From Tolypothrix sp. PCC 7712 (GTDB taxonomy: Bacteria; Cyanobacteriota; Cyanobacteriia; Cyanobacteriales; Nostocaceae): a stretch of DNA of 64,000 nucleotides. The position numbers were made by a program, and so were the translations under genes. Under the pieces are notes generated by a model. It did not search any database, was not told the DNA's origin, and was given only the letters and a program-made list of their open reading frames with translations. This document shows, piece by piece, positions 42,743 to 52,492 of this stretch (positions are counted from its first letter, which is position 1; each line of letters begins with the position of its first letter). Where the stretch lies: the NCBI RefSeq assembly GCF_025860405.1, contig NZ_CP063785.1:6387390-6451389 (forward strand), read 5' to 3'.

Positions 42743-42764
42743 GGGGCACAGCAATGCTGTGCCC
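42743..42764. repeat. short palindrome (GGGGCACAGCA type)
   Basis: GGGGCACAGCA faces TGCTGTGCCC almost without a loop. Same style as 6778-6845. It lies just upstream of the RNA ligase start. Confidence 0.65.
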
Positions 42765-42884
42765 TCATGGATAGTTAATGTCGCACCAACATTATTTAAA
42801 TTAGTCTAAAATGCTGAAATTATGCAGGCTATCAAGATAAATCAGCAATACAATGATACCCCAAAGAGTATCGAATACTGCCAT

Positions 42885-43946
42885 TTAAACAGCAGCTTTT
42901 TTCACACAGCGAGTATCTTTTCCGCCTTCTTTGCAGGCTTCAAAAATAATTTTTTGAGCCACAATATCTTGCTTGGCACTCAAAGCTTTTTGCTGAACTG
43001 CTGACGGTACATCTGCCCCAAATTTTCCTAAAAATAATATATCTGGTCTTTCTAAGCCAATTGTATATATTTGTCCTTTTAATTGTTTTTGTTTTGCTAA
43101 TTCTGCTACATAAGCTATCGCTAAATCTAAACGTTTGACGGCGCTGGTTAAAACGGCTTTGGGTGCAACATCTAATTGATCGGTTGTATTACCAAAAGCG
43201 TAGATGCCTTTTTCACTAGCTGTTTGTAAAACTGCGGCTGAGGCATTATCTAACCATTGATAGATAACATCAGCACCGGAAGAAATTAAAGCCAAAGTAG
43301 CTTCTTTAGCTTTAGCTACATCATTCCAATCCCCTGTAAAAGTAGAAGTAATTTGAATATTTGGTTTCACAGACTTTGCGCCTAATTCAAATCCCCTGAG
43401 TTCTCCTTCGGTAGCGGGAAATTTTTCGCCGGCGATGTAAGCAAGTTTATTAGATTTAGTTATAGAAGCGCCGATAATTCCGCATAAATAGCTAGCTTGC
43501 AGATGATCTATTCGTAAAGAAGCAATATTATCTCCCTTGAGATTACCATTTACACCTACGAAAAATGTGTTGGGAAATTGTGAGGCGACTTGTTCTATTG
43601 CGGCATCAAATTGTCCGCCGTGGGCAAAAATGAGATTGTAGCCTTTACGAGCAAAATCAGTTAGCACTTCTGTTTGATCGGCTTGTGCTACTTTTTCTAC
43701 ATAAGCTGTTTCTGCACTCAGCTTTTGTTTTGCGAGGTTAACGCCCTCATAGCCAGATTGATTCCAAGCTTTATCAGTAATAATTCCTGGGAGTGCGATC
43801 GCTATTTTAAAATTTTCTGTACCGCCTGTAGTCGCAATTGTGGGTGTGCTAGTTTGGTTGCTACTGCAAGCTTTGAGGAAAAGGCTAGTAGTAAACGCTG
43901 CTGAACCAAATAAGATAAATTCACGCCGACTAAAATTTGTTGTCAT
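42885..43946 (-). CDS. BMP family ABC transporter substrate-binding lipoprotein
   Basis: Periplasmic binding protein of the basic membrane protein (PnrA/Med) family, which feeds nucleosides or related compounds to ABC importers. The N-terminus has a twin-arginine-like signal (FSRREFILFGSAAFTTSLFL) ending in a lipobox-like LKACSS, so it is a probable Tat lipoprotein. The mature domain shows KIAIALPGIITDKAWNQSGY near residue 50 and FVGVNGN, typical of the family. The frame is open to 44030, but that part runs through GGGCATT repeats; ATG 43946 gives the signal peptide directly. The ATPase at 54910-56385 is of the matching type; no permease is in the window. Confidence 0.9.
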   Translation of the reverse strand: MTTNFSRREFILFGSAAFTTSLFLKACSSNQTSTPTIATTGGTENFKIAIALPGIITDKAWNQSGYEGVNLAKQKLSAETAYVEKVAQADQTEVLTDFARKGYNLIFAHGGQFDAAIEQVASQFPNTFFVGVNGNLKGDNIASLRIDHLQASYLCGIIGASITKSNKLAYIAGEKFPATEGELRGFELGAKSVKPNIQITSTFTGDWNDVAKAKEATLALISSGADVIYQWLDNASAAVLQTASEKGIYAFGNTTDQLDVAPKAVLTSAVKRLDLAIAYVAELAKQKQLKGQIYTIGLERPDILFLGKFGADVPSAVQQKALSAKQDIVAQKIIFEACKEGGKDTRCVKKAAV

Positions 43947-44439
43947 ACACTGTATTGAAAATGGATATAGGATATGGGGCATTGGGCATTGGGCATGGGA
44001 AAGACAGATTTTCATGTTTGGTTGTGGCATTTTCCCATGAGGGGCGGTATTGAGAATAGGGGCTAGAGAAGAATGATTTTTATGCTAGGTTAGGTTGCAC
44101 TAAGGTTAAACCAACCTACTTTTTGATTGTAAAAACAAGCTCTAGGGGCTAGATTTGAGTTTTGATTTATATTTTTATTTTTAATACTTTATCTTAAGTT
44201 TTGTTGGACGCTCAAGTACTCTGACAACAGGGCATAAATAAAGCTACCATTTTAAATCCATCAAAACCTATATTATCTACCTTTGCATTTCATACTTTAG
44301 TCTTCTCCTGTCAAGACGCTACGCCTAGCTTGCTTTCCAGCAGGGATACATACTTCATCTTTTTTGTTAGCGAACATCTAGCTGATGGGAATACTTATTT
44401 GAGAATGTAATACCAGCTTGTGCTACGAGGTAGGTTGAG
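43947..44439. other. divergent intergenic region with GGGCATT units
   Basis: GGGGCATTGGGCATTGGGCA units lie at about 43976-43998. The rest is AT-rich without a gene. It must carry promoters for the BMP binding protein and for the large kinase. Confidence 0.5.
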
Positions 44440-47400
44440 ATGACTCATGAAAATTTCACCCCGATTATTTCTGGATATCAAATTGTTTCTCAACTATATG
44501 TGGGCACTAGAACCAAGGTATATCAAGCTATTCGGGAATCAGATTCCCTTGCAGTCATCATTAAAATGTTGGCTGCTGAATATCCCTGTTTCCAAGAATT
44601 ATTGCAATTTTGTAACCAATACACAATTACCAAACATCTCAACATTCCTGGTATTATTCAGCCACTATCACTAGAAACATATAACAATGGTTATCTTCTA
44701 GTGATGCCATATACAGGAGATATTGCTTTACAAGCATACATTAAAAATACTAATCTTTCTCTATTAGAATTTTTGAATATTGCCATTCAATTAACTAGTA
44801 TTCTCCAAGAATTACATCAAAACAATGTCATTCATAAAGATATTAAGCCAGCAAATATTCTGATTCATCCTCAGACAAAACAAGTTCAACTAATTGACTT
44901 TAGTATCGCCTCACTTTTACCAAAAGAAAGCCCAGAAATTAAAAATCCTAATGTCTTAGAAGGGACACTTGCTTATATTGCTCCCGAACAAACCGGCAGG
45001 ATGAATCGAGGGATAGACTACCGTAGTGATTATTATGCGCTGGGTGTGACATTTTATGAATTATTGAGTGGAGAATTACCATTCATTTGTGACGATCCGA
45101 TGGAGTTAGTACATTGTCATCTGGCGAAAATTCCTCAGAGAGTAGAGAACAGTAAAAACATACCAAAAGTAATTTCTGATATTGTGATGAAATTGCTGGC
45201 GAAAAATGCTGAGGATAGATATCAAAGTGCTTTGGGATTAAAGCATGATTTAGAAAATTGTTTATATCAATTAAAAAATCATGGCGTGATTACAGATTTT
45301 GAAATTGGGCAGAGGGATGTGTGCGATCGCTTCCTGATTCCAGAGAAATTATATGGGCGAGAAGCAGAAGTTAGGACTTTGCTGCAAGCCTTTGAGCGTG
45401 TTACTAATGGTAATTCAGAAATGATGCTAGCGGCGGGATTTTCGGGAATTGGAAAAACCGCCGTTGTTAATGAAGTCCATAAGCCGATTACCCGTCAACA
45501 AGGCTATTTTATTAAAGGTAAATTTGACCAATTTAATCGTAATATTCCCTTCTCTGCTTTTGTGCAAGTCTTTCGCGATTTGATGGGGCAATTACTGGCG
45601 GAATCTGATACCCAATTGCAAATTTGCAAAACTAAAATTCTGGCAGCGTTAGGAGATAATTCCCAAGTAATTATTGAAGTAATCCCGGAACTAGAACGGA
45701 TTATTGGCGCACAATCACCAGCAGCAGAATTATCAGGTATATCTGCTCAAAATCGGTTTAACTTACTGTTTGAGAAATTCATTCAAGTTTTTACCACCCC
45801 AGAACATCCTTTAGTAATATTTTTAGATGATTTGCAATGGGCTGATTCCGCATCGCTGAAGTTGATTGAATTACTGATGGGTGAATCATCCACAGGCTAT
45901 TTACTATTGATTGGTGCTTACCGAAATAATGAAGTGTTTGCGGCGCATCCTTTAATGTTAACTTTAGATGCGATCGCCAAAGCTCAAGCCAAGGTAAATA
46001 CTATTACCTTAAAGCCCCTATCACAGCAAAGTTTGAATCAGTTAGTAGCTGATACTTTACATTGTGCAGCGATATTGGCGCAACCATTAACAGAATTGAT
46101 CTATCAAAAAACTCAAGGTAATCCCTTTTTTGCCACCCAATTTTTGAAAGCATTATATCAAGATGCATTGATTACATTTGATTCCCAAACTAGATATTGG
46201 CAATGTGATATTACGCAGGTAAGCGCTGCATCATTAACAGATGATGTAGTACAGTTTATGGTGCAGCAATTGCAAAAACTGCCTGTTGAGACACAGGCAG
46301 TATTAAAACTAGCGGCTTGTATTGGTAATCAATTTGATTTGGAGACATTAGTAATTGTTTCAGAGCAATCAGAAACTACAGTTGCCACTGCTTTATGGAA
46401 GGCTTTAGAGTTAGGGTTAATTTTGCCCCAAAGCGAAGTTTATAAATTTTATTTGACTGGCGATCGCGCAGATATAGATACTACAAATAATGAAAACGTT
46501 TTCTATCGATTTTTACATGATCGCGTTCAACAAGCGGCTTATTCTTTAATTCCCAACGAGCAAAAACAAACTACTCATCTCACAATTGGGCAACTGTTAC
46601 TTAAACATACATCTTCAACAGAAATAACTGAAAAAATATTTGATATAGTTAATCAATTTAAATTAAGTATTGATTTAATTACTGATTACCAAGAACAGAG
46701 AAAATTAGCTGAATTGGCTTTAATTGCTGGACGCAGAGCTAAACACGCTACAGCTTATGCTGCTGCAGTAGATTATTACAGCATAGCGATCACATTGTTA
46801 GCAAATCACAATTGGCAAGAATTTTATGAATTAATGCTAGCAGTATATACAGAAGCAGTGGAAGCAGCTTATCTCAATACTGATTTTGAGCAGATGGAAC
46901 AATTAGCAGAAATTGTTCTGCAATATGTCACCAATATTTTAGATAGTATCCCAATTTATGAAACCAAAATTTTAGCTTGTGTTGCCAAGAATCAACTGCG
47001 GTTAGGATTAGATATAGCTTTAGCTGTGCTGCATAATTTGGGTATAGATATTCCTGCCTACCCCACACCAGAAGATATCGGTAAAGCATTGGGGGAAACT
47101 CATCGGATATTAGTAGGAAAAGAACCCTTAGAATTAATCGATTTACCTTTAATGACAGATGCGCGTGCCAAAGCAGCAATCCGGATTTTATCGAGTATGT
47201 TTGGTTCTGCCTATAATGGCTGTCCCGAAATGTTACCCCTGATTATCGGTAAACAGGTAAACTTATCAATTGAATATGGCAGTAGCAGCTTATCTGCTTT
47301 TGCTTATGCCAGTTATGGTTTAATTCTTTGTGCTTTTGTTGGTGATGTAAAAACAAGCTATCAATTTGGGCAACTAGCGTTAAATTTAATGGAAAAATTC

Positions 47401-49890
47401 TCTGCGGAAGAACTACATGCCAAAATTGCCGCCGTATTCAATAATTACATCAGACATTGGCAAGATCCTCTCCACAAAACCCTAGAATCTTTACTCACAG
47501 GTTATCAAAGCGGATTGACAACGGGGGATTTAGAATGGGCAGTGTGGTGCATATTTGGCTATAGTTTTCATTCTTACTATGCTGGCAAAGAACTAACACA
47601 ATTAGAATCAGAATTAGCCACCTATGGGATAGCGATCGCAGAACTAAAACAAACCACAGCCCTGAATTATCAAAAAGCCTATCACCAAGCGGTTTTAAAT
47701 TTACTAGGTGACAGTCAACTTCCTTATCGTTTGGTGGGTGATGTCTACAACGAAGATTTGATGTTACCACAACACCAACAAGTTAACGATCGCCCGGCTG
47801 TTTATCATGTACAAATTAACAAAGTCATTCTCTGCTACTTGTTTGGCGAATACGAACAAGCGATGGCGCAAGCCACCCTTGCCGAACAATATTTAGATGG
47901 TGTACCAGGATTATATGTCAGCGTTTTGCTGCCTTTTTATGATGCCTTAGCGCAGTTAGCAATTTTAAAATCTGTTATTCCTGGGGAATCATCTCATAGT
48001 TGGCAACGCGTTCAAAGTCATCAAACCAAACTCAAGCAATATGCAGATTATGCCCCCAATAATCATTTACATAAACTGCACTTAGTAGAAGCTGAATGCT
48101 ATCGCGTGTCTGGTAATTCTTACACAGCAATGGAACTCTATGATCGTGCCATAGCAGGAGCTAAAAACAACGGCTACCTGCAAGAAGAAGCCTTAGCAAA
48201 CGAACTTGCTGCTAAATTTTACCTTGATTGGGGTAAAGAAAATGTAGCTGCGGGTTATATGCAGTCAGCTTATTATTGCTATTCCCGTTGGGGTGCGAAA
48301 GCCAAAACCGATGATTTAGTAAATCGCTACCCCGATTTACTGCGCCCAATTTTACAACCAGCCAGCCAAAGCTGGAATCCCCTAGAAACCCTGGCAACTC
48401 TTGTTACTTCCCGCGCCTCAGTTCATGCTTCTACAAATGTTACCCAAGCTGCTAGTCAGAGTCTCAACACAGCTCTAGATTTTGCTGTCATTCTCAAAGC
48501 TTCTCAAACCCTTTCGAGTAAAATTCAATTTGAGGAACTACTGCACCAATTAACTCAGATTATTCTGCAAAACTCTGGTGGCGATCGCTGTGCTTTAATC
48601 CTACCTAATAGCGATGATAATTGGTATGTGCAAGCTATTGCAACACCAGAAACTACAGAACTTTGTTCGCAACCCCTAGAGGGAAACTGTAATATACCAG
48701 TCAAGCTGATTCAGTATGTCAAAAATACCCAAGAAGTTGTAGTAATTGAGCAGCTGAAAACAGATTTACCTGTAATTGATGAATATCTAACTCAACAGCA
48801 ACCTCAAAGTATCTTATGTTTGCCAATTCTCCATCAAAGACATTTGATTGGAATTTTGTATTTAAAAAATCGTTCTACCAGTGGTGTATTTACGAGCGAT
48901 CGCATCCTAATTTTAGATTTTCTTTGCACCCAAGCTGCCATTTCCTTAGAAAATGCTCGACTGTATCAACAAATCGCTAATTATTCCCAAAACCTAGAAG
49001 CAGAAGTAGAGCAAAAAACCCAGGCACTCAACCAAAAAGCCCAAGATTTAGAAGATACATTGCAAAATTTGCAAAAAACCCATGCTCAATTAATTCATTC
49101 CGAAAAAATGTCATCTCTGGGGCAATTAGTAGCAGGAATTGCTCATGAAATTAACAATCCTATTAGTTTTATTAAAGGAAATATCGACCATTTAGAAAAT
49201 TACATTGCCGACTTGATGAGTTTAATGACACTTTACCAGGAAGAATATACTCAACCTTCTGCCAAAATTCAAGCTAAACGCGATGAAATAGATATTGATT
49301 TTCTTTATAAAGATGTAATTGACATTCTGCAATCAATGGAAGCCGGTAGCGATCGCATCCGTCAAATTGTCTTGAGTTTACGAAATTTTTCTCGCTTAGA
49401 TGAATCACCAATTAAAGCTGTGGATTTACATAGTGGCATAGAAAGTACACTATTAATTTTGCAAAATCGCCTACAAGCTGATAAACATCAACCTGAAATA
49501 CAACTCATTAAAGAATATGGTAATCTTCCCCCTATTACCTGTTATCCTGGACAGTTGAATCAAGTATTTTTGCATATTCTCAACAATGCCATTGATGCGA
49601 TTCGCGAAGGAGACAAAAATATCGAACAACCAAAAATTCGGATTCGTACAGAAGTAGTTGAACATGAGCAGATAAAAATTGCGATCGCCAATACCAGCAG
49701 CTTTATTCCCTTGCATATTCAACAACGCATATTTGAACCATTTTTCACTACTAAGCCTATAGGTAAGGGTACAGGTTTAGGATTATTTGTGAGCTATTCC
49801 ATTATTAAAAAACATGGTGGTAATATCACCATCAATTCTCTACCTCAACAAGAAACAGAATTTGTAATTTCCATCCCTATCGCCACTTAG
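44440..49890 (+). CDS. giant Ser/Thr kinase - AAA ATPase - GAF - histidine kinase
   Basis: A 1816-residue signalling protein of the cyanobacterial HstK type. Order: Ser/Thr protein kinase (about 10-275; Lys in LAVIIKML, catalytic VIHKDIKPANIL, metal site LIDFSIAS, APEQTGRMNRGIDYRSDYYA), AAA-type ATPase (about 300-560; LYGREAEV, Walker A GFSGIGKT, Walker B VIFLDDLQWAD), a long helical TPR-like region (about 700-1330), GAF (about 1346-1510), a coiled coil, then the histidine-kinase core with GIAHEINNPISFI (His near residue 1569), N-box HILNNAIDAI and GKGTGLGLFVSYSIIKKHGG. It could phosphorylate both Ser/Thr and His targets; no receiver is attached. ATG 44440 is preceded by GAGGTAGG. No membrane helices. 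Confidence 0.93.
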   Translation: MTHENFTPIISGYQIVSQLYVGTRTKVYQAIRESDSLAVIIKMLAAEYPCFQELLQFCNQYTITKHLNIPGIIQPLSLETYNNGYLLVMPYTGDIALQAYIKNTNLSLLEFLNIAIQLTSILQELHQNNVIHKDIKPANILIHPQTKQVQLIDFSIASLLPKESPEIKNPNVLEGTLAYIAPEQTGRMNRGIDYRSDYYALGVTFYELLSGELPFICDDPMELVHCHLAKIPQRVENSKNIPKVISDIVMKLLAKNAEDRYQSALGLKHDLENCLYQLKNHGVITDFEIGQRDVCDRFLIPEKLYGREAEVRTLLQAFERVTNGNSEMMLAAGFSGIGKTAVVNEVHKPITRQQGYFIKGKFDQFNRNIPFSAFVQVFRDLMGQLLAESDTQLQICKTKILAALGDNSQVIIEVIPELERIIGAQSPAAELSGISAQNRFNLLFEKFIQVFTTPEHPLVIFLDDLQWADSASLKLIELLMGESSTGYLLLIGAYRNNEVFAAHPLMLTLDAIAKAQAKVNTITLKPLSQQSLNQLVADTLHCAAILAQPLTELIYQKTQGNPFFATQFLKALYQDALITFDSQTRYWQCDITQVSAASLTDDVVQFMVQQLQKLPVETQAVLKLAACIGNQFDLETLVIVSEQSETTVATALWKALELGLILPQSEVYKFYLTGDRADIDTTNNENVFYRFLHDRVQQAAYSLIPNEQKQTTHLTIGQLLLKHTSSTEITEKIFDIVNQFKLSIDLITDYQEQRKLAELALIAGRRAKHATAYAAAVDYYSIAITLLANHNWQEFYELMLAVYTEAVEAAYLNTDFEQMEQLAEIVLQYVTNILDSIPIYETKILACVAKNQLRLGLDIALAVLHNLGIDIPAYPTPEDIGKALGETHRILVGKEPLELIDLPLMTDARAKAAIRILSSMFGSAYNGCPEMLPLIIGKQVNLSIEYGSSSLSAFAYASYGLILCAFVGDVKTSYQFGQLALNLMEKFSAEELHAKIAAVFNNYIRHWQDPLHKTLESLLTGYQSGLTTGDLEWAVWCIFGYSFHSYYAGKELTQLESELATYGIAIAELKQTTALNYQKAYHQAVLNLLGDSQLPYRLVGDVYNEDLMLPQHQQVNDRPAVYHVQINKVILCYLFGEYEQAMAQATLAEQYLDGVPGLYVSVLLPFYDALAQLAILKSVIPGESSHSWQRVQSHQTKLKQYADYAPNNHLHKLHLVEAECYRVSGNSYTAMELYDRAIAGAKNNGYLQEEALANELAAKFYLDWGKENVAAGYMQSAYYCYSRWGAKAKTDDLVNRYPDLLRPILQPASQSWNPLETLATLVTSRASVHASTNVTQAASQSLNTALDFAVILKASQTLSSKIQFEELLHQLTQIILQNSGGDRCALILPNSDDNWYVQAIATPETTELCSQPLEGNCNIPVKLIQYVKNTQEVVVIEQLKTDLPVIDEYLTQQQPQSILCLPILHQRHLIGILYLKNRSTSGVFTSDRILILDFLCTQAAISLENARLYQQIANYSQNLEAEVEQKTQALNQKAQDLEDTLQNLQKTHAQLIHSEKMSSLGQLVAGIAHEINNPISFIKGNIDHLENYIADLMSLMTLYQEEYTQPSAKIQAKRDEIDIDFLYKDVIDILQSMEAGSDRIRQIVLSLRNFSRLDESPIKAVDLHSGIESTLLILQNRLQADKHQPEIQLIKEYGNLPPITCYPGQLNQVFLHILNNAIDAIREGDKNIEQPKIRIRTEVVEHEQIKIAIANTSSFIPLHIQQRIFEPFFTTKPIGKGTGLGLFVSYSIIKKHGGNITINSLPQQETEFVISIPIAT

Positions 49891-49922
49891 CTTAATCAAT
49901 GAATGATGCTCTAAAACCTTTA

Positions 49923-50010
49923 CCATTACCAATTACCAATTACCCATTACCCATTACCCATTACCCATTACCCATTACCCATTACCCATTACCCATTACC
50001 CATTACCCAT
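49923..50010. repeat. heptamer array (CCATTAC)n
   Basis: About twelve units of the 7-mer CCATTAC, the first ones being the variant CAATTAC, stand in perfect phase just after the large kinase gene. Typical Nostocales STRR; not a CRISPR, since there are no spacers. Confidence 0.9.
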
Positions 50011-50113
50011 TTTTCATTCGCAACCCATACAACAATATAAATCCTTAAGCATACATAATATAACCCAATACATTTCAGTTAAGAAAATTAATTGATCACA
50101 AAACCAAAGAACT

Positions 50114-50266
50114 AGTACAACAAGGCAAAAGTAAAAAGTGAGCCAGTGCGGTGGACGGGTTCCCCGGCATAAAGCAACTGGCGAACTCCGCAGGAGTAAA
50201 AAGTAAAAAGTAAAAAGAAAGAATAGTTATACCACAAGCCTTGTATTAATTACAGATTGTCTGTTT
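50114..50266. mobile_element. interspersed repeat, copy B, with a 55-bp repeat inserted
   Basis: Both flanks match copy A at 1101-1190 (AGTACAACAAGGCAAAAGTA at the left; AAAAAGT units, ATACCACAAGCCTTGTATT and ATTACAGATTGTCTG at the right). Between them, at about 50140-50194, is a GC-rich insert (GAGCCAGTGCGGTGGACGGG, TTCCCCGGCATAAAGCAACT, GGCGAACTCCGCAGG) absent from copy A. The insert resembles the GC-rich dispersed repeats seen elsewhere in the window. Confidence 0.75.
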
Positions 50267-50522
50267 ATTCACACCGAATTGTAATAGTTACTCAACAAAA
50301 ACAGAACAATAATTTTGGAGGGGGTTTGGGGGACGCAACCGTCACCCAATCGGGGGTTTGGGGGAGAATCCCCCAATTGATCTAGCTTTTTCCCAAGTGA
50401 CAAATTAATCACTAATGATCTGAACTGTAATATAACCTTTTATTCTCACCCTAGACTGAAGACAAAATTACCTCAATCCTCAAAACTGAAAACAAGTGAG
50501 TAATTGAGATTAGGTAAATCAA
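50267..50522. other. gap with G-rich hairpin
   Basis: GGGGGTTTGGGGGA is present twice (50319-50332 and 50352-50365). The second forms the hairpin TTGGGGGA-GAA-TCCCCCAA at 50358-50376. No gene. Confidence 0.5.
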
Positions 50523-50966
50523 GTGTACAAAAATAAAGAACTTTGGCGCGTCATCCTAGCAGTATCAATCATTACTGTAGGAGTGACACACTTTTTATTG
50601 CCACAACCATACGTTAAAATTATGCCTCCGCAACTGCCATATCCTTTAGAATTAGTTTATCTCAGTGGCTTTTATGAAATTTTAGGTGGGATAGGTTTAT
50701 TAGTTCCGCCTGTGAGTCAAGCCGCAGCTTGGGGATTAATTTTATTATTTATTGCCGTTTTCCCTGCAAATATCAATATGGCAGTTAATCATATTAAGAT
50801 TGAAACCATACCATATTCAGATTCGCCTTGGTTACAAGCAATCCGGCTTCCCTTCCAAGCAGTTTTTATTGCTTGGGCTTGGTGGTATACCAAACCTTCA
50901 GATAAAGCAAAACAAGCTTCAATAATTCCCAAATCACTGATTCCCAAAGAACTCGAATGGGAATAA
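50523..50966 (+). CDS. DoxX-like membrane protein
   Basis: A 147-residue protein with four predicted membrane helices (VILAVSIITVGVTHFLLP; LVYLSGFYEILGGIGLLVPP; AAAWGLILLFIAVFPANINM; AIRLPFQAVFIAWAWWYTK). The GVTHF and SGFYEILGGIGLL pattern fits the DoxX/DoxD-like family. Family members have been tied to redox or quinone metabolism in some organisms; the role here is unknown. Start is GTG at 50523. It is followed 29 bp later by the ureidoglycolate lyase-like gene on the same strand, so the two may form an operon. Confidence 0.8.
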   Translation: MYKNKELWRVILAVSIITVGVTHFLLPQPYVKIMPPQLPYPLELVYLSGFYEILGGIGLLVPPVSQAAAWGLILLFIAVFPANINMAVNHIKIETIPYSDSPWLQAIRLPFQAVFIAWAWWYTKPSDKAKQASIIPKSLIPKELEWE

Positions 50967-50995
50967 TTTAAATTTTAAATCTTGATAGGTTTTAT

Positions 50996-51490
50996 ATGAG
51001 TACATCACAGACAGTCCAACAATTACAAGCTCAATTGGTAACACCAGAAAATTTTCGGCGTTATGGACAGGTAATTTTTGCAAGTGCAGATGGTAAAGTT
51101 TTTGATGTAGAAGATGCACAATTAAATCTGCAAAATGGCACACCACGTTTTTATATTATGCGCTTGCATCGTAAAGGGCGCAGATTTCATAAAATTACCC
51201 GTCATGTGCAATGTACTCAATGTTTAGGTTCCTTGGAAGGTAAGGATTGGTTAATTGCGGTTTGTCCTCCTCATAATGATGTCAATCAACCAGCTTTAGA
51301 GGAAATTGCAGCTTTTCGCATTCCCGGGAATTGTTTTATTAAATTAGAGGTAGGAACTTGGCACGCGGGGCCATATTTTGACCATGAATTTGTAGATTTT
51401 TATAATTTAGAATTGAGTGATACCAATGTGGTAGACCATTTTACTCATGATTTTCTACAGAGTCATCAATTAAAGTTTGAAATGGCGTAA
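50996..51490 (+). CDS. ureidoglycolate lyase-like (AllA family) cupin protein
   Basis: A 164-residue cytosolic protein. VTPENFRRYGQVIFAS at the N-terminus, RLHRKGRRFHKITRHVQCTQ in the middle, and FIKLEVGTWHAGPYFDHEFV near the end match the ureidoglycolate lyase/hydrolase family, which releases urea from ureidoglycolate in purine or allantoin breakdown. No other ureide genes are nearby, so another substrate is quite possible. It lies 29 bp after the DoxX-like gene and 123 bp before a methyltransferase gene, all on the plus strand. Confidence 0.7.
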   Translation: MSTSQTVQQLQAQLVTPENFRRYGQVIFASADGKVFDVEDAQLNLQNGTPRFYIMRLHRKGRRFHKITRHVQCTQCLGSLEGKDWLIAVCPPHNDVNQPALEEIAAFRIPGNCFIKLEVGTWHAGPYFDHEFVDFYNLELSDTNVVDHFTHDFLQSHQLKFEMA

Positions 51491-51613
51491 ACTGGGTGAG
51501 TAATTACAGTAAGTTGCCAATAAATGATTTACAGATTGCTGTCAAGATATAATAATATTATATTCCTACCTGTATACTTCACTTACCTGCAAATACTGTA
51601 ATTACTGCTAACT

Positions 51614-52228
51614 ATGACTAGTGAATTTGTAAGTAACAAAAAGCAAATTTTTGACATTTGGGCACCAAGCTACGACTGGCTTTTACCGTCTGTGTTCTAT
51701 CAAACTATTCACAAACGGTTACTAGAATTTGTCGATTTACCACCCCATGCAAATGTATTAGATTTAGGCTGTGGTACAGGAAGGTTGCTAGAACGCCTGG
51801 CTGCGAAGTTTCCCGATTTACGCGGAACCGGATTAGATTTATCGAGTGAGATGTTGCGAGTAGCCAGACGCAATAATCGCCACCGTCCCCGGTTAATCTA
51901 TGTTGAAGGTAAAGCTGAGTCTCTTCCCTTTGCTGAAGGACAATTTAATGCAGTTTTCAACACGATAAGTTTTTTGCATTATTTAGAACCGCAACAGATT
52001 TTCAGCGAAGTGGCGCGAGTGCTTTCACCAAGCGGACGCTTTTATTTAGTTGACACCACATTGAAAAGTAAATCTGAAGTGCAAGTAACATTAGGTTCTC
52101 TGGGGAAAGTGAGATTTTATAGTCCCAATCAGAGGGAATTTATGGGGGCTGCTGTTGGTTTAGATTGTGTTGGACACTATTATTTATTAGGGCCTGTTTT
52201 ATTAACGGTTTTTGCAAAAAAAGCCTAG
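51614..52228 (+). CDS. class I SAM-dependent methyltransferase
   Basis: A 204-residue enzyme with a Rossmann-type methyltransferase fold of the UbiE/Methyltransf_11 kind. Motif I VLDLGCGTGRLLERL is near residue 48, the acidic end of strand 2 is GTGLDLSSEMLRVAR near residue 72, and the later motifs are LPFAEGQFNAVFNTISFLHY and RVLSPSGRFYLVD. The methyl acceptor is unknown; small-molecule or lipid/quinone substrates are typical. It is the third of three closely spaced plus-strand genes. Confidence 0.88.
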   Translation: MTSEFVSNKKQIFDIWAPSYDWLLPSVFYQTIHKRLLEFVDLPPHANVLDLGCGTGRLLERLAAKFPDLRGTGLDLSSEMLRVARRNNRHRPRLIYVEGKAESLPFAEGQFNAVFNTISFLHYLEPQQIFSEVARVLSPSGRFYLVDTTLKSKSEVQVTLGSLGKVRFYSPNQREFMGAAVGLDCVGHYYLLGPVLLTVFAKKA

Positions 52229-52258
52229 TAAGCTGTTCCACATTTAACTTGTATATAT

Positions 52259-52450
52259 TGGGCGGGCAAGATGCCCAACCCACAAGAAATATACAATTTT
52301 AGATTATGCAAACTAGATTTGGTTTAGCTGATCGCTACACTTAATTTAAAATGACGCTCTCTACGTTCGCGAGTGTATGTCGTAGACAGAAGCTCCGCGT
52401 AGCTTGCTCTAAGCTATGTCGTTTGTGCAGCTTTCCCATGAGGAGAAGGG
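52259..52450. repeat. hairpin and GC-rich dispersed repeats
   Basis: TGGGCGGGCA-AGA-TGCCCAACCCA forms a hairpin at 52259-52282, 30 bp after the methyltransferase stop; it may act as a terminator but lacks a T run. At 52365-52450 follows a dispersed repeat with TCTACGTTCGCGAGTG, GTCGTAGACAGAAGC and TCCGCGTAGCTTGC. Confidence 0.55.
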
Positions 52451-52492
52451 TTGACGCTGCGTTAACAAAATTCAACATTCAAAAAATTTGTA

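Noticed and set aside
49923..50010. CRISPR array
   Set aside because: The (CCATTAC)n units are contiguous with no spacers, and no cas genes lie in the window.
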